DNA from: a virus
Length of the DNA stretch: 46,429 nt
Direction: 5' to 3' (one strand)
Virus record (IMG/VR): IMGVR_UViG_3300008266_000205
Span: 1-46,429 of that record
Shown here: one piece after another, positions 1-6,430 of the stretch
Position numbering within the stretch: the first letter of the stretch is position 1
Layout: each line of letters opens with the position of its first letter
Notes under the pieces: generated by a model
What the model saw: the letters and a program-made list of their open reading frames with translations, nothing else
Told to the model about the DNA's origin: nothing
The model's database searches: none
Position numbers and translations under genes: made by a program

Positions 1-36
1 ATAAATTGAACATTTTGTTTCTAAATTTAACGGCAC

Positions 37-128
37 ATAACAAGGGTTTTGCGTAATAGCCCTATCAAGTGTCGTGGTTAATTTTAAGTTTTTACTAAGG
101 GCTACTACGCAAAGCCCCGATACGTTAT
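37..128. repeat. Large imperfect inverted repeat, attC-like hairpin
   Basis: Positions 44-63 and 98-117 pair over 20 bp with two non-Watson-Crick positions. Outside them ATAAC (37-41) faces GTTAT (124-128), and about 34 nt lie in the loop. On the minus strand the element starts immediately after the stop of the 131-436 gene and ends in TTGTTATGTGC. A gene followed by a folded site bounded by ATAAC/GTTAT resembles an integron cassette attC, but the GTTRRRY core is only partly matched (GTTATGT). It could equally be a terminator-like or stability hairpin. The fold is seen in sequence; the function is inference. Confidence 0.55.
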
Positions 129-130
129 AG

Positions 131-436
131 TTAATTATTTCTTAACAATTTAAGATTATGAGATTCCCACATAGAAGAAATTTTCTTATCCTTTGTTCGT
201 GATATTTCATTCTTTACTTTCTTATATCTATACCCAGAATAAACAATCTCAATGTTATCAAAGAAAATTTTATAACTAACCTTATCAACTTTTATTATTC
301 CTGTTACATTGAAAACGAAATCACCAATATTAAACTTCTTGTTCTTTTCAACATATTCAGTTCTCAATTTATGAAGTTCCAATTTATGCGAATCACCGAT
401 TTCGTTTTCAATTTTTTTATAATCTTCTATATTCAT
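131..436 (-). CDS. Hypothetical small phage protein, SH3-like middle
   Basis: A 101-aa protein of unknown function. The N-terminal 30 residues are charged and helical (Glu/Lys rich). Residues about 35-72 form alternating hydrophobic strands starting at FNIGDFV and TGIIKVDKV, reminiscent of small barrel-like phage proteins that begin with a 'GD.. ..G.IKV.KI' pattern. The C-terminus is basic and polar. It is the last gene of the leftmost operon and ends directly at the attC-like hairpin. No catalytic motif is visible. The start ATG at 436 follows an AT-rich leader. Confidence 0.7.
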   Translation of the reverse strand: MNIEDYKKIENEIGDSHKLELHKLRTEYVEKNKKFNIGDFVFNVTGIIKVDKVSYKIFFDNIEIVYSGYRYKKVKNEISRTKDKKISSMWESHNLKLLRNN

Positions 437-471
437 AATCTTAAATTTAAAATAACTAACTATAACAAATG

Positions 472-495
472 ATAAACAACATTAAACGATTTTAT
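472..495. repeat. AT-rich hairpin with CATTAAACGA loop (third copy)
   Basis: ATAAA (472-476) pairs with TTTAT (491-495) around a loop containing CATTAAACGA (480-489). This is one A shorter than the loop shared by the two hairpins near 1 kb. The stem is weak, so by itself this copy would not be convincing. It is listed because of the loop match and because it also lies just upstream of a small gene. Confidence 0.35.
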
Positions 496-500
496 ACCAA

Positions 501-624
501 AGAATATAAGTAATGTGAGTGGCCGGAATCAAACCAGCTCAAAGGTCTTAATCTATGATTTAATGCCTGTGGTTAAATCAATTTAGCGTCTACTCAATCC
601 GCCACGCTCACATACTTATATTCT
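501..624. repeat. 12-bp inverted repeat extending the tRNA-like acceptor stem
   Basis: AGAATATAAGTA (501-512) is a perfect inverted match of TACTTATATTCT (613-624). The two arms flank the tRNA-like element at 515-611 and continue its acceptor stem with only one bulged base (513). The transcript could therefore fold into one stem of roughly 18 bp under the tRNA-like body. Normal tRNA genes do not have this, and it may protect the RNA or act as a processing signal. Confidence 0.6.
515..611 (-). tRNA. tRNA-Leu-like element, possibly anticodon CAG, non-canonical
   Basis: On the minus strand the element starts GTGAGCG and ends CACTCAC, giving an acceptor stem with one C-A mismatch. The D-arm (GTGGCGGA..GAGTAGACGC) closely matches bacterial tRNA-Leu, and the T-arm stem GCTGG/CCGGC encloses TTTGATT. 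The anticodon arm is unusual: an 8-bp stem TGATTTAA/TTAAATCA with a 9-nt loop CCACAGGCA that has no U33. If used, the anticodon would be CAG with G37, consistent with Leu identity. At 97 nt it is long even for a class II tRNA, and no CCA is encoded. It may be a decayed tRNA, a tRNA-like RNA, or a functional but divergent tRNA. Confidence 0.5.
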
Positions 625-651
625 CAATCGTTATATTCAATATCAAAAATT

Positions 652-960
652 TTATGAGTTTTTATATTTTACAACCCATTCATCATAAGTTAATAAATTT
701 TCCGATAACCATTTTTTAGCACCTTCTTGTCGCTCCAAAATCTTTTCTTTAACTCCCTTTATTTCAAATGAACCATCTAACATCATATCTATGAATATCC
801 TTTCATGAGGATGCCAAAAACTATATCTTGTATCTCTATCTCGCTCTGAGATATAATTACAATAATCTTGATAATCCATTTTAACCGAGCATAAGTCAGA
901 AAATTTATTAACTATATCTTTCATATAGTCTTCGTATTCTTTTTGAAATTCTTTTTTCAT
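652..960 (-). CDS. Hypothetical protein, 102 aa
   Basis: Not recognised. The protein is strongly charged. The N-terminus (about residues 1-25, KKEFQKEYEDYMKDIV) is helical, and there is an aromatic-rich middle with YSFWHPHERIFIDMM. The compact tail LSENLLTYDEWVVKYK resembles short phage proteins that end in a Tyr/Trp-rich helix. It sits alone between two non-coding stretches that carry hairpins. A -7-like TATATTTAG occurs about 25 bp before its ATG, but with a poor -33 element. Confidence 0.65.
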   Translation of the reverse strand: MKKEFQKEYEDYMKDIVNKFSDLCSVKMDYQDYCNYISERDRDTRYSFWHPHERIFIDMMLDGSFEIKGVKEKILERQEGAKKWLSENLLTYDEWVVKYKNS

Positions 961-992
961 TTGTATAAAATTTTTGATACTAAATATAACAA

Positions 993-1025
993 CAAATAAA
1001 ACACATTAAAACGATGTTTTATTTG
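993..1025. repeat. 11-bp perfect hairpin with 11-nt loop CATTAAAACGA
   Basis: CAAATAAAACA (993-1003) and TGTTTTATTTG (1015-1025) pair perfectly around CATTAAAACGA (1004-1014). A second hairpin 6 bp away has a different stem but exactly the same loop, so the loop rather than the stem is the conserved part. It lies in the 111-bp gap upstream of the 652-960 gene. No run of U follows, so it is not an ordinary terminator. Confidence 0.7.
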
Positions 1026-1031
1026 CAACCA

Positions 1032-1058
1032 TTATGTTCCATTAAAACGAGAACATAA
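1032..1058. repeat. 8-bp perfect hairpin with the same CATTAAAACGA loop
   Basis: TTATGTTC (1032-1039) pairs with GAACATAA (1051-1058) around the loop CATTAAAACGA (1040-1050), identical to the loop of the neighbouring 993-1025 hairpin. Short copies of ACAACAAAT flank the pair on both sides (near 989 and 1059), which suggests that a unit of about 60 bp was partly duplicated. Confidence 0.7.
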
Positions 1059-1071
1059 CAACAAATATATG

Positions 1072-1257
1072 TTATTTTCTTAACATAAAAATATTAATGC
1101 GTTCAGTTAAATATTTTACTATCTCAACTATATCATCATTAGTTAGTTCCATATTACCACACATTTCACCAAACGAAATTTTCTTTTCAAAGTCCGTAAA
1201 ATCTTGTTTCTCTATGTTGAGAAACCTTTCCATAAATTCTAATTCTTTCTTTTCCAT
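1072..1257 (-). CDS. Hypothetical protein, 61 aa
   Basis: Unknown. A small acidic protein that begins with a Lys/Glu-rich helix (KKELEFMERFL), has a short middle with CGNMELT, and ends in an amphipathic helix (NDDIVEIVKYLTERI). This could be a helical bundle or a DNA-mimic-like accessory protein, but no family is recognisable. The ATG at 1257 is preceded by a 7-bp AT hairpin (1263-1280). Confidence 0.6.
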   Translation of the reverse strand: MEKKELEFMERFLNIEKQDFTDFEKKISFGEMCGNMELTNDDIVEIVKYLTERINIFMLRK

Positions 1258-1309
1258 ATTAATAGTTTTATTAAAAACTACATATATTTGTAACCGTTAG
1301 GTTCAATCA

Positions 1310-1558
1310 TTAATTTGTTTTGAGTATTAATGTTTTATCACCAAATTCCATTATACCAAACCTGTCAAGTAATTCTTTTCTACCTGACATAACTTCATCA
1401 ACCATAGTTAATTCACCACCATCAGAAAATAGTTTTCTCTTGTTTGATATATTATTTACTCTATCAGTTGTAGGTAGAACTTTTTCTGTTCCATCATTAA
1501 AGGTTACTATAACATAACCTTCTGAATTTGGATGATTTCGTGTCTCTAAAATTTTCAT
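1310..1558 (-). CDS. Hypothetical protein, 82 aa
   Basis: Unknown. The first 30 residues look like a small beta-sheet (GYVIVTFNDGTEKVLPTT). The second half is helical and polar, with the stretch MVDEVMSGRKELLDRFGI. No transmembrane segment or catalytic motif is visible. It lies in a run of small same-strand genes driven from the promoter at 3883. A plus-strand reading of the same bases (1320-1517) is only a shadow. Confidence 0.65.
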   Translation of the reverse strand: MKILETRNHPNSEGYVIVTFNDGTEKVLPTTDRVNNISNKRKLFSDGGELTMVDEVMSGRKELLDRFGIMEFGDKTLILKTN

Positions 1559-1591
1559 AATTTTTAATTTGTGGGTTGTTAAGATGATTGT

Positions 1592-1849
1592 TTATCCTCG
1601 GTAATTTTTTGGTGGTACTAATCCTTTACCATCTTCACGTAATATTCGGTCTTTAGGTGGTTCAGGTGGATTTGGAATAGAACTACCGATAACATCGGAA
1701 ACAATATTATTGTAGTCGTTTATAATTTCTTTTAATGCTTCTGGTGTGAATATTAAATCAATGTTGTTATCACATTGAATCATAATATTGTTCCCTGACT
1801 TTGATGTTTTAATATCATCTTTTTCTACTTTAATTAAAATTCGTGACAT
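1592..1849 (-). CDS. Hypothetical protein, 85 aa
   Basis: Unknown. Residues 1-35 alternate hydrophobic and polar residues as in a beta-sheet (SRILIKVEKDDIKTSKSGNN). A helix follows (TPEALKEIINDYNNIV), then a proline-rich tail with PNPPEPPKDR and a glycine/proline end. A fold plus a flexible tail suggests an interaction adaptor. Its 5' end overlaps the stop of the upstream gene by 20 nt, indicating translational coupling. Confidence 0.65.
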   Translation of the reverse strand: MSRILIKVEKDDIKTSKSGNNIMIQCDNNIDLIFTPEALKEIINDYNNIVSDVIGSSIPNPPEPPKDRILREDGKGLVPPKNYRG

Positions 1850-2060
1850 AATTTTGTTTTTTATCTAATTTAGACTTCAAATAACTAATTTTACCTCTAA
1901 CAGCGTAAACACCACTAAGAAATGACTCAGACCATTCTTCATGGTTATCATTACTTTTAATTAGACCATCACAATGATTTAATAAATCATCAAGTAATGA
2001 AATACAGGTAATATATGAATCTGTTTTATCTAATTCTGCTTGAAATTCGTCTATTAACAT
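1830..2060 (-). CDS. Hypothetical helical protein, 76 aa
   Basis: Unknown. Almost entirely alpha-helical by composition: MLIDEFQAELDKTDSY, then SLLDDLLNHCDGLI, then a C-terminal helix KISYLKSKLDKKQNY. Such all-helical phage proteins often act as small inhibitors, but nothing here identifies a target. The 3' end overlaps the next gene by 20 nt. Confidence 0.65.
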   Translation of the reverse strand: MLIDEFQAELDKTDSYITCISLLDDLLNHCDGLIKSNDNHEEWSESFLSGVYAVRGKISYLKSKLDKKQNYVTNFN

Positions 2061-2101
2061 ATTATTATTTTGTTTTTTATTTTAATTTGTTAAACTATAC
2101 T

Positions 2102-2500
2102 TTAATACTCATAATCAACACCAAGTAATATAAAATCTACTGATTCAGAGTAATATCCATTACTCTCTCCAAACCATCTAATATCTACATAACCTTTAAT
2201 TGTTGCGAATTTATAGTAAGTCCAAGTACAAGAACCCCAATCATTTGCTTCTTTAGTTTTTTCAATATCTTCTTTTGAAGTTGGTTCATAATTTGAAACT
2301 TCTTCTGCTTTTAATATTGGACTTCCTATTAAATCTTGTAAGTCACCAACTATATCTTCAATGAGTACACTTTCACAGCAATCTGGGCGGTGATACATTT
2401 TATATTGCTTCCCATCTTCACAAGTAAATATTATCTCGTAATTGTCATTATTTTCTACTTTGGTAAGGGTTTTGCCAATCAATTCTTTTAATCTTTCCAT
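2102..2500 (-). CDS. Conserved phage protein, DUF7448-like
   Basis: A 132-aa protein from the ATG at 2500, chosen over an upstream in-frame start at 2536 that would overlap the preceding gene by 23 nt. The N-terminus [12 protein letters not shown] and the block [18 protein letters not shown] followed by [16 protein letters not shown] match a small family common in phage genomes, recalled as DUF7448. The paired cysteines (DCCES) and the conserved acidic and glycine positions are present. The C-terminal half is beta-rich ([22 protein letters not shown]). Function is unknown in the family. Confidence 0.75.
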   Translation of the reverse strand: MERLKELIGKTLTKVENNDNYEIIFTCEDGKQYKMYHRPDCCESVLIEDIVGDLQDLIGSPILKAEEVSNYEPTSKEDIEKTKEANDWGSCTWTYYKFATIKGYVDIRWFGESNGYYSESVDFILLGVDYEY

Positions 2501-2513
2501 TTTATTTAATTTT

Positions 2514-3011
2514 TTATTTCCCGTATTTGTTATCATAATAAATTTGTGCCAATTGTGGTTCGTCTGAATCCATTATATCTATATCATCTTGTTTCATTCC
2601 ATATTGTGCTGAATCCACCCACGCATCAATTATTTCTTGTTCATGTAGTTTTTGGGCCTCCATCAATATTTTTGCTGCTTCGTTTGTGTTTATTGGTCTC
2701 CTACGAGCCATCATATCAATTACCGCATCATGGAAATATTCTATGCTAGTTTGCGATTTGGTTGTTTTAATAGGTTTTAGTTTGGCATATCTTTCATGTT
2801 CACTATGTTCCAACCACCATCCAAGTTCAAATTCAACCGTTGGTTGGGACAATATTCTTGCTTCAATATTGTCAAACATGTTTTTCATTAGATTTATTTG
2901 TTCTACATCACTTGGATGTAATGGAAATTCGTACGAAGATTTATCAGAATTTATTTGATTAGACCAAACCACTATCCAATTGTTATCTTGTTTTTTAATT
3001 ATTCCTTTCAT
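2514..3011 (-). CDS. Hypothetical protein, 165 aa, two-part
   Basis: The N-terminal 45 residues ([17 protein letters not shown], then [11 protein letters not shown]) resemble a short beta-rich module seen at the start of many phage accessory proteins ('G.I.K.. .W.V.W ... PLHP.DV'). The C-terminal part, about residues 95-165, is helical and acidic ([18 protein letters not shown]). The protein may be a fusion of two small phage modules. The start codon overlaps the stop of the 3008-3325 gene as ATGA, so the two are probably translated together. Specific function unknown. Confidence 0.7.
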   Translation of the reverse strand: MKGIIKKQDNNWIVVWSNQINSDKSSYEFPLHPSDVEQINLMKNMFDNIEARILSQPTVEFELGWWLEHSEHERYAKLKPIKTTKSQTSIEYFHDAVIDMMARRRPINTNEAAKILMEAQKLHEQEIIDAWVDSAQYGMKQDDIDIMDSDEPQLAQIYYDNKYGK

Positions 3012-3325
3012 AGTTTATTTTTCTTTATACTTTTTAATTCTTTTAATGAATTAAGTATTGCTATTGTTATTGGGGTTGTCATAACTGAGTTTAATTGTTC
3101 CATGAATTGAATCTGACTATCCAATTTTGTGTTTTCCATTTTTATTAATAGTTCTATAGGGGTTAATTTTAACTCAGCATATTGGGCATATATTTTTTGT
3201 GCTTCCTCATTTACTTTTTCTAAAGCTTTTTTGTATAATTGAGTTGCTTTTTCATCCCTATTATCATACCCGTATCTTACAATACACAGGGCTTCAATTA
3301 GTGTAAGTTCTGTATTATTTTTCAT
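3008..3325 (-). CDS. Hypothetical protein, 105 aa
   Basis: Unknown. Helical throughout, with a possible TPR-like pair in the first half (TLIEALCIVRYGYDN and QLYKKALEKVNEEAQKI). It ends in a lysine-rich tail. There is no signal peptide, although residues 75-95 are moderately hydrophobic. It lies in the small-gene operon read from the promoter at 3883. Confidence 0.65.
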   Translation of the reverse strand: MKNNTELTLIEALCIVRYGYDNRDEKATQLYKKALEKVNEEAQKIYAQYAELKLTPIELLIKMENTKLDSQIQFMEQLNSVMTTPITIAILNSLKELKSIKKNKL

Positions 3326-3342
3326 TTGTTTTTTCTTATATA

Positions 3343-3549
3343 TTAGAATAGGTTGTCATCTTGTTTTTGTTTATATAAAGCTTCTAGGGCATCTATGTTT
3401 ATATAACCTCCCTTTTCGGTGTGTTGATCTATTTCTTCCCTGGTGAAGTTACTTAAAATCCAAATACCTTCCTCTGATACAACGTGACCTTCATCCTGTT
3501 GTACCATGTCATATAAAATAGAAAACCCTATATATCTCCACCATATCAT
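3343..3549 (-). CDS. Hypothetical protein, 68 aa
   Basis: Unknown. A small acidic protein with an aromatic N-terminus (MIWWRYIGFSILYDMV) that is not long enough to be a clear membrane anchor. A polar region follows with EEGIWILSNFTREEIDQH. Only 2 nt separate it from the upstream gene, which supports co-translation. Confidence 0.6.
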   Translation of the reverse strand: MIWWRYIGFSILYDMVQQDEGHVVSEEGIWILSNFTREEIDQHTEKGGYINIDALEALYKQKQDDNLF

Positions 3550-3551
3550 TT

Positions 3552-3863
3552 TTATACTTGATATACAAATTCACTACAAGTATAAAACCTTACTTCACCC
3601 AATTGAATTTCAATATCTACACCATAAACCCAATCCCCACCTGAGTCCACAACAATATTAGAAATATTGGTTTTAATTACTGTACCTACAATATCTTTTA
3701 ATATATATGGTGATTTTGTAACATCAGGATAAGCATATATAATACAGTAATTTTGATTAGTTTCAAAATTAGGATATAATCCACTTCCATCACAAATTTG
3801 AATTTTATCACCCACTTTAATGTTTGGGTTAATAAGTCTTTTTAGTCTTTTTAGTCTATTCAT
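3552..3863 (-). CDS. Hypothetical beta-rich protein, 103 aa
   Basis: First gene after promoter P1. A basic start (MNRLKRLKRLINPN) is followed by KVGDKIQICDGSG and several strands (YCIIYAYPDV, IVGTVIKTNI, VDIEIQLGEVRFY). The pattern fits a small SH3-like beta-barrel, a fold shared by several phage accessory proteins with a 'GD.I' beginning. The leader from P1 is about 20 nt and lacks a Shine-Dalgarno sequence. Confidence 0.7.
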   Translation of the reverse strand: MNRLKRLKRLINPNIKVGDKIQICDGSGLYPNFETNQNYCIIYAYPDVTKSPYILKDIVGTVIKTNISNIVVDSGGDWVYGVDIEIQLGEVRFYTCSEFVYQV

Positions 3864-3882
3864 GGTTGTTTTTTATTACATC

Positions 3883-3915
3883 GTGAATATACGAAAGGAT
3901 TTTGAGGAGGCCAAA
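3883..3915 (-). promoter_or_regulatory. Promoter P1 (Bacteroidota type) with upstream box
   Basis: On the minus strand TTTGG (3911-3915) is followed after 19 bp by TATATTCAC (3883-3891). Further upstream (to about 3942) lies the box TTCAGGAAAACGTCATA, shared with P2 and P6. It drives the 3863 gene and the operon down to 131. Confidence 0.85.
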
Positions 3916-3952
3916 TCTTTGGTATGACGTTTTCCTGAAATAAAAATGTGTT

Positions 3953-4351
3953 TTATGAGTATATTACTGTTTCAAAAACACTCATTGATTTCCATTTAAT
4001 AGTATCAACCCATTCCAACATTTCGGCTTCGGTTTCAAATGTCAAACTTACCTCATTACCATGTTCTAAGTCAACAGTAACGTGGGCTTTTCTTACAACA
4101 TTTTGAATTAGTCTTTCATCTCGACTGTAGACTTTATACCCTATGTTTAAGATTTCCTCTTCCGTTACTATTCTTGCTTGTGTAAAATATTCCTGATAAT
4201 AGTATCCTCCTGGTTTAAACCTTCCTGTGTTATATAGCCCGAAGAATTTTTTAATGGGTTCAGGTTCACACCATTGTATATGTCTTACAGGTTTTTCACC
4301 GTAAACCGAAATTTTTACTATCCTGTTGATATCAAAATGTACTATATGCAT
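3953..4351 (-). CDS. Hypothetical protein, 132 aa
   Basis: Unknown. Mixed alpha/beta. The N-terminus (MHIVHFDINRIVKISVYG) and the stretch IQWCEPEPIKKFFGLYN are followed by YYYQEYFTQARIVTEEE and a C-terminal part with HVTVDLEHGNEVSLTFE and a helix TEAEMLEWVDTI. The last pattern resembles small proteins with an 'L.. ..F.T.EEA..W' end that are common in phages. It is the last gene of the P2 operon and lies just upstream of P1. Confidence 0.65.
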   Translation of the reverse strand: MHIVHFDINRIVKISVYGEKPVRHIQWCEPEPIKKFFGLYNTGRFKPGGYYYQEYFTQARIVTEEEILNIGYKVYSRDERLIQNVVRKAHVTVDLEHGNEVSLTFETEAEMLEWVDTIKWKSMSVFETVIYS

Positions 4352-4353
4352 CT

Positions 4354-4575
4354 TTATTTAATTTTAACTTTCGAAAATATCTTACCATCATCGGTCATTC
4401 TAATGTCATAAACCCCTGTTGAATCCCAACAGATATGTCTTGAATCACCCACCTTGTAGACGGTTGAGTAATGTTTTTGCAATGTTTCAATGTCTTGAGA
4501 TGGTGTAGTTGAACTTGTAGTACTACATCCTCCCAATGCTATTAAAGTAATTGTTGTTATAAGTGTTTTTTTCAT
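4354..4575 (-). CDS. Small lipoprotein
   Basis: A 73-aa predicted lipoprotein. MKKTLITTITLIALGGCS is a short signal peptide ending in the lipobox LGGC, so the mature protein would be acylated on Cys17. A Ser/Thr-rich linker and a small polar domain (YKVGDSRHICWDSTGVY) follow. The start at 4575 is preferred because its ATG overlaps the upstream TGA. An alternative ATG at 4581 adds two residues. Phage lipoproteins often block superinfection or modify the envelope; that role is inference here. Confidence 0.75.
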   Translation of the reverse strand: MKKTLITTITLIALGGCSTTSSTTPSQDIETLQKHYSTVYKVGDSRHICWDSTGVYDIRMTDDGKIFSKVKIK

Positions 4576-4826
4576 ATCCATGTTTTTACTTCGTATGCTT
4601 CATAATCATATAAATTGGGTGCGTAGTGAGATAGATTTTCTGTTACTCCATAATCAATTATCTTCCCAGTATTCAAATTTTCACTTTGCCAATGCCAATA
4701 ACCATTTTCATCTCTCACAGGTAATGTTACTACTTTACATTTAATACCCATACCATATTCAAACTCGTAATGAACATCACCAATTTTGATATTTTCAACA
4801 ATTACATTTCCTTTAGTATGTGTCAT
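4572..4826 (-). CDS. Hypothetical protein, 84 aa
   Basis: Unknown. Beta-rich with conserved-looking aromatic positions: VENIKIGDVHYEFEYG, CKVVTLPVRDENGYWHW and a tail with YDYEAYEVKTW. The pattern 'G..Y....G....V...P....G.W.W.S' is of the small-barrel type found in phages. It is coupled to the downstream lipoprotein gene by an ATGA overlap. Confidence 0.65.
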   Translation of the reverse strand: MTHTKGNVIVENIKIGDVHYEFEYGMGIKCKVVTLPVRDENGYWHWQSENLNTGKIIDYGVTENLSHYAPNLYDYEAYEVKTWI

Positions 4827-4834
4827 ATTTTTAT

Positions 4835-5296
4835 TTATTTAGACCAATCAATTTTAGGACAGTACTTGTTATATTTTGCTTTAACCATTTCAACAATAAG
4901 GTTAACTTTTGCAGTTTTCGGTTTATTAATAAAATATTTCTTATAATACCTGTATGACCGCCATTTTGTAACCAACTTATCAATCAACGATACCCCACAA
5001 AAAACGAAAACTAAAATCCATGCAAAAATCCCAAAAATTACCATGAAAAAATAAAGAGTATTTTCTTCAGGTGTTACAAAACACAAACCAAAAACCGATA
5101 ACATAGAAATTACAAAAAAAGTTATAAGGTAGAAAAGAATGCTATATCCAATGCGGGGAGTTGAAGAGTGTCTTCCATTATTTAGGATTGTATGAGGTAA
5201 CGTCAGAATTAGAAGTGGTAATGCAAAGGTGTATGCAATTGCCAATTTCCAAAAATAAGGACACAGGTTGTTTGGCATATTGTGATTTAGTATCAT
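4835..5296 (-). CDS. Membrane protein, 153 aa
   Basis: Three predicted membrane segments at about residues 15-36 (WKLAIAYTFALPLLILTL), 50-70 (ILFYLITFFVISMLSVFG) and 80-103 (LYFFMVIFGIFAWILVFVF). A basic cytoplasmic tail with RSYRYYKKYF and a C-terminal KIDW motif follow. No enzymatic motif is visible. Similar small multi-pass proteins with a basic tail recur in phage accessory regions, but their function is unknown to me. It overlaps the upstream gene by 4 nt. Confidence 0.7.
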   Translation of the reverse strand: MILNHNMPNNLCPYFWKLAIAYTFALPLLILTLPHTILNNGRHSSTPRIGYSILFYLITFFVISMLSVFGLCFVTPEENTLYFFMVIFGIFAWILVFVFCGVSLIDKLVTKWRSYRYYKKYFINKPKTAKVNLIVEMVKAKYNKYCPKIDWSK

Positions 5297-5469
5297 ATTG
5301 TTTTATTTTTTATTTGATTTAAAATTTGTTTGGTTTCATCTATTGAACTATTGGAATCAAAGTACTTGAGTGTTATTTTTCTTATAAGTAAAGCACAATC
5401 CTCATCATTTAAACCAATTAAACCACCAAAATGAACAAGATACATTATTTCGTTTAAATCGGATTCCAT
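5293..5469 (-). CDS. Hypothetical protein, 58 aa
   Basis: Unknown. Start placed at the ATG at 5469 (MESDLNEIMYLVHFGG); a longer frame to 5514 would overlap the neighbour by 61 nt. Helical, acidic, and ending in a coiled-coil-like SIDETKQILNQIKN. It sits in a tight run of four tiny genes. Confidence 0.55.
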   Translation of the reverse strand: MESDLNEIMYLVHFGGLIGLNDEDCALLIRKITLKYFDSNSSIDETKQILNQIKNKTI

Positions 5470-5660
5470 AATAGGTTTTCTATCTCTTGTTTTACTTGTT
5501 GCCAATATGTCCAACTTGCCCCATAATCTGTTTTGGTGTTAATAGTGTTTTTTATTAACTCATCAACTGCTATTAATGCACATTGCTTGGCAAAAAAGGA
5601 GTTACCATTTGCTTGGATATATTTATCTAATAATTTTATTGCTTTTTCTTTAGGATTCAT
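5454..5660 (-). CDS. Hypothetical protein, 68 aa
   Basis: Begins MNPKEKAIKLLDKYI and contains KQCALIAVDELI and YGASWTYWQQVKQEIENL. This 'P..KA..L...Y.. .. .. .K.CALIAVDEI.......YWQ.VK.EIE.L' layout is a very common small helical phage protein of unknown function. The start at 5660 was chosen because residues before it do not fit the family and would overlap the upstream gene. Confidence 0.75.
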   Translation of the reverse strand: MNPKEKAIKLLDKYIQANGNSFFAKQCALIAVDELIKNTINTKTDYGASWTYWQQVKQEIENLLWNPI

Positions 5661-5856
5661 ATAGTTTTCTTGTTTCTTTTTCCAAAATGACCATAACACG
5701 GTAGGCTTTCTCATAATCTTTTTTGATATAATACTCGTGGTCAGCAAGTGCTTCAAAAACTGCTCTAGCTGCTACCCATGCACAGTGTGTTTTTAGCTTT
5801 TTATCTTCAATAGGCATTGACTCTTTCAAGTCTTTAGCAATTTGTCTTGGTGTCAT
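5650..5856 (-). CDS. Hypothetical helical protein, 68 aa
   Basis: Unknown. Entirely helical (QIAKDLKESM, AWVAARAVFEALAD, KAYRVMVILEKETRKL). The layout resembles its downstream neighbour: a short helix, a Cys/Ala-rich helix, then a charged helix. The two may be very distant duplicates, but this cannot be settled by eye. It overlaps the next gene by 11 nt. Confidence 0.6.
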   Translation of the reverse strand: MTPRQIAKDLKESMPIEDKKLKTHCAWVAARAVFEALADHEYYIKKDYEKAYRVMVILEKETRKLYES

Positions 5857-5857
5857 A

Positions 5858-6010
5858 TTATTTTTTATTAATATTACCGTACCAAGTTACAGTAATTCCT
5901 GCTATCCCCCAAAATATCCAATGTTCTACATTCATTGGTGTTGAAGTAAATAACCACCCTACTGCAAAACCATTGATGAGTAATGCAATATCTGATTTTT
6001 TTATATTCAT
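5858..6010 (-). CDS. Tiny membrane protein, 50 aa
   Basis: Frame from ATG 6010 to TAA 5858: MNIKKSDIALLINGFAVGW, then a second hydrophobic stretch WIFWGIAGITVTWYG. Two short membrane-spanning helices with a polar turn. It fits the 147-nt space between neighbours exactly (2 nt to the upstream stop, 1 nt to the downstream start), which is the main evidence that it is real. Tiny phage membrane proteins often target host envelope functions; nothing more specific is visible. Confidence 0.6.
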   Translation of the reverse strand: MNIKKSDIALLINGFAVGWLFTSTPMNVEHWIFWGIAGITVTWYGNINKK

Positions 6011-6011
6011 A

Positions 6012-6425
6012 TTAATCCTCTATTTCAGAGTCCCACTCAGTTAAAACAAATTTTAAATTCAATGCTATGATTTTGGTTTTATCCTTATTACAGAAAGCCT
6101 GAGCATGTAAACCCCCTGTATTATGGGTCATTGGTATTTCCCAATGTTCATCTTTATGTATACCTAATCGATCTTTAGCAGCACCTCTAAGTAAACGGCG
6201 AGCCTCATGTTTCAACATATTGATAGTAACATTTTCACCCCACCATTTCCAACCCAAACGGTTCATTGTTGATTCTACTGTATTAAAGTCAAATTCATCC
6301 AGGATCTCAACAATCATTTCATCAATGTAGTCTGGTGAAGCATCTATCACAGGTTGTGGATTAAGTTTGTTAAGCAACATTTGTAGTTGTTCTACTTCTT
6401 GGCTTGTTAAATTTTCTATATTCAT
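6012..6425 (-). CDS. Conserved hypothetical protein, 137 aa
   Basis: The N-terminal helix (SQEVEQLQMLLNKL) is followed by a conserved block: NRLGWKWWGENVTINML, HEARRLLRGAAKDR, THNTGGLHAQAF and LNLKFVLTEWD. The order 'W.W...VT...L...A..LL..A......TGG..A......I.L.F...EWD' is a small family found in Bacteroidota and their phages. Biochemical function is unknown. The TGG and EWD positions look like the conserved core. Confidence 0.75.
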   Translation of the reverse strand: MNIENLTSQEVEQLQMLLNKLNPQPVIDASPDYIDEMIVEILDEFDFNTVESTMNRLGWKWWGENVTINMLKHEARRLLRGAAKDRLGIHKDEHWEIPMTHNTGGLHAQAFCNKDKTKIIALNLKFVLTEWDSEIED

Positions 6426-6430
6426 ATTTG

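Noticed and set aside
1263-1280. 7-bp AT hairpin upstream of the 1072-1257 gene
   Set aside because: Pure A/T-rich stem of the kind expected by chance in this DNA, without a shared loop or T-run.
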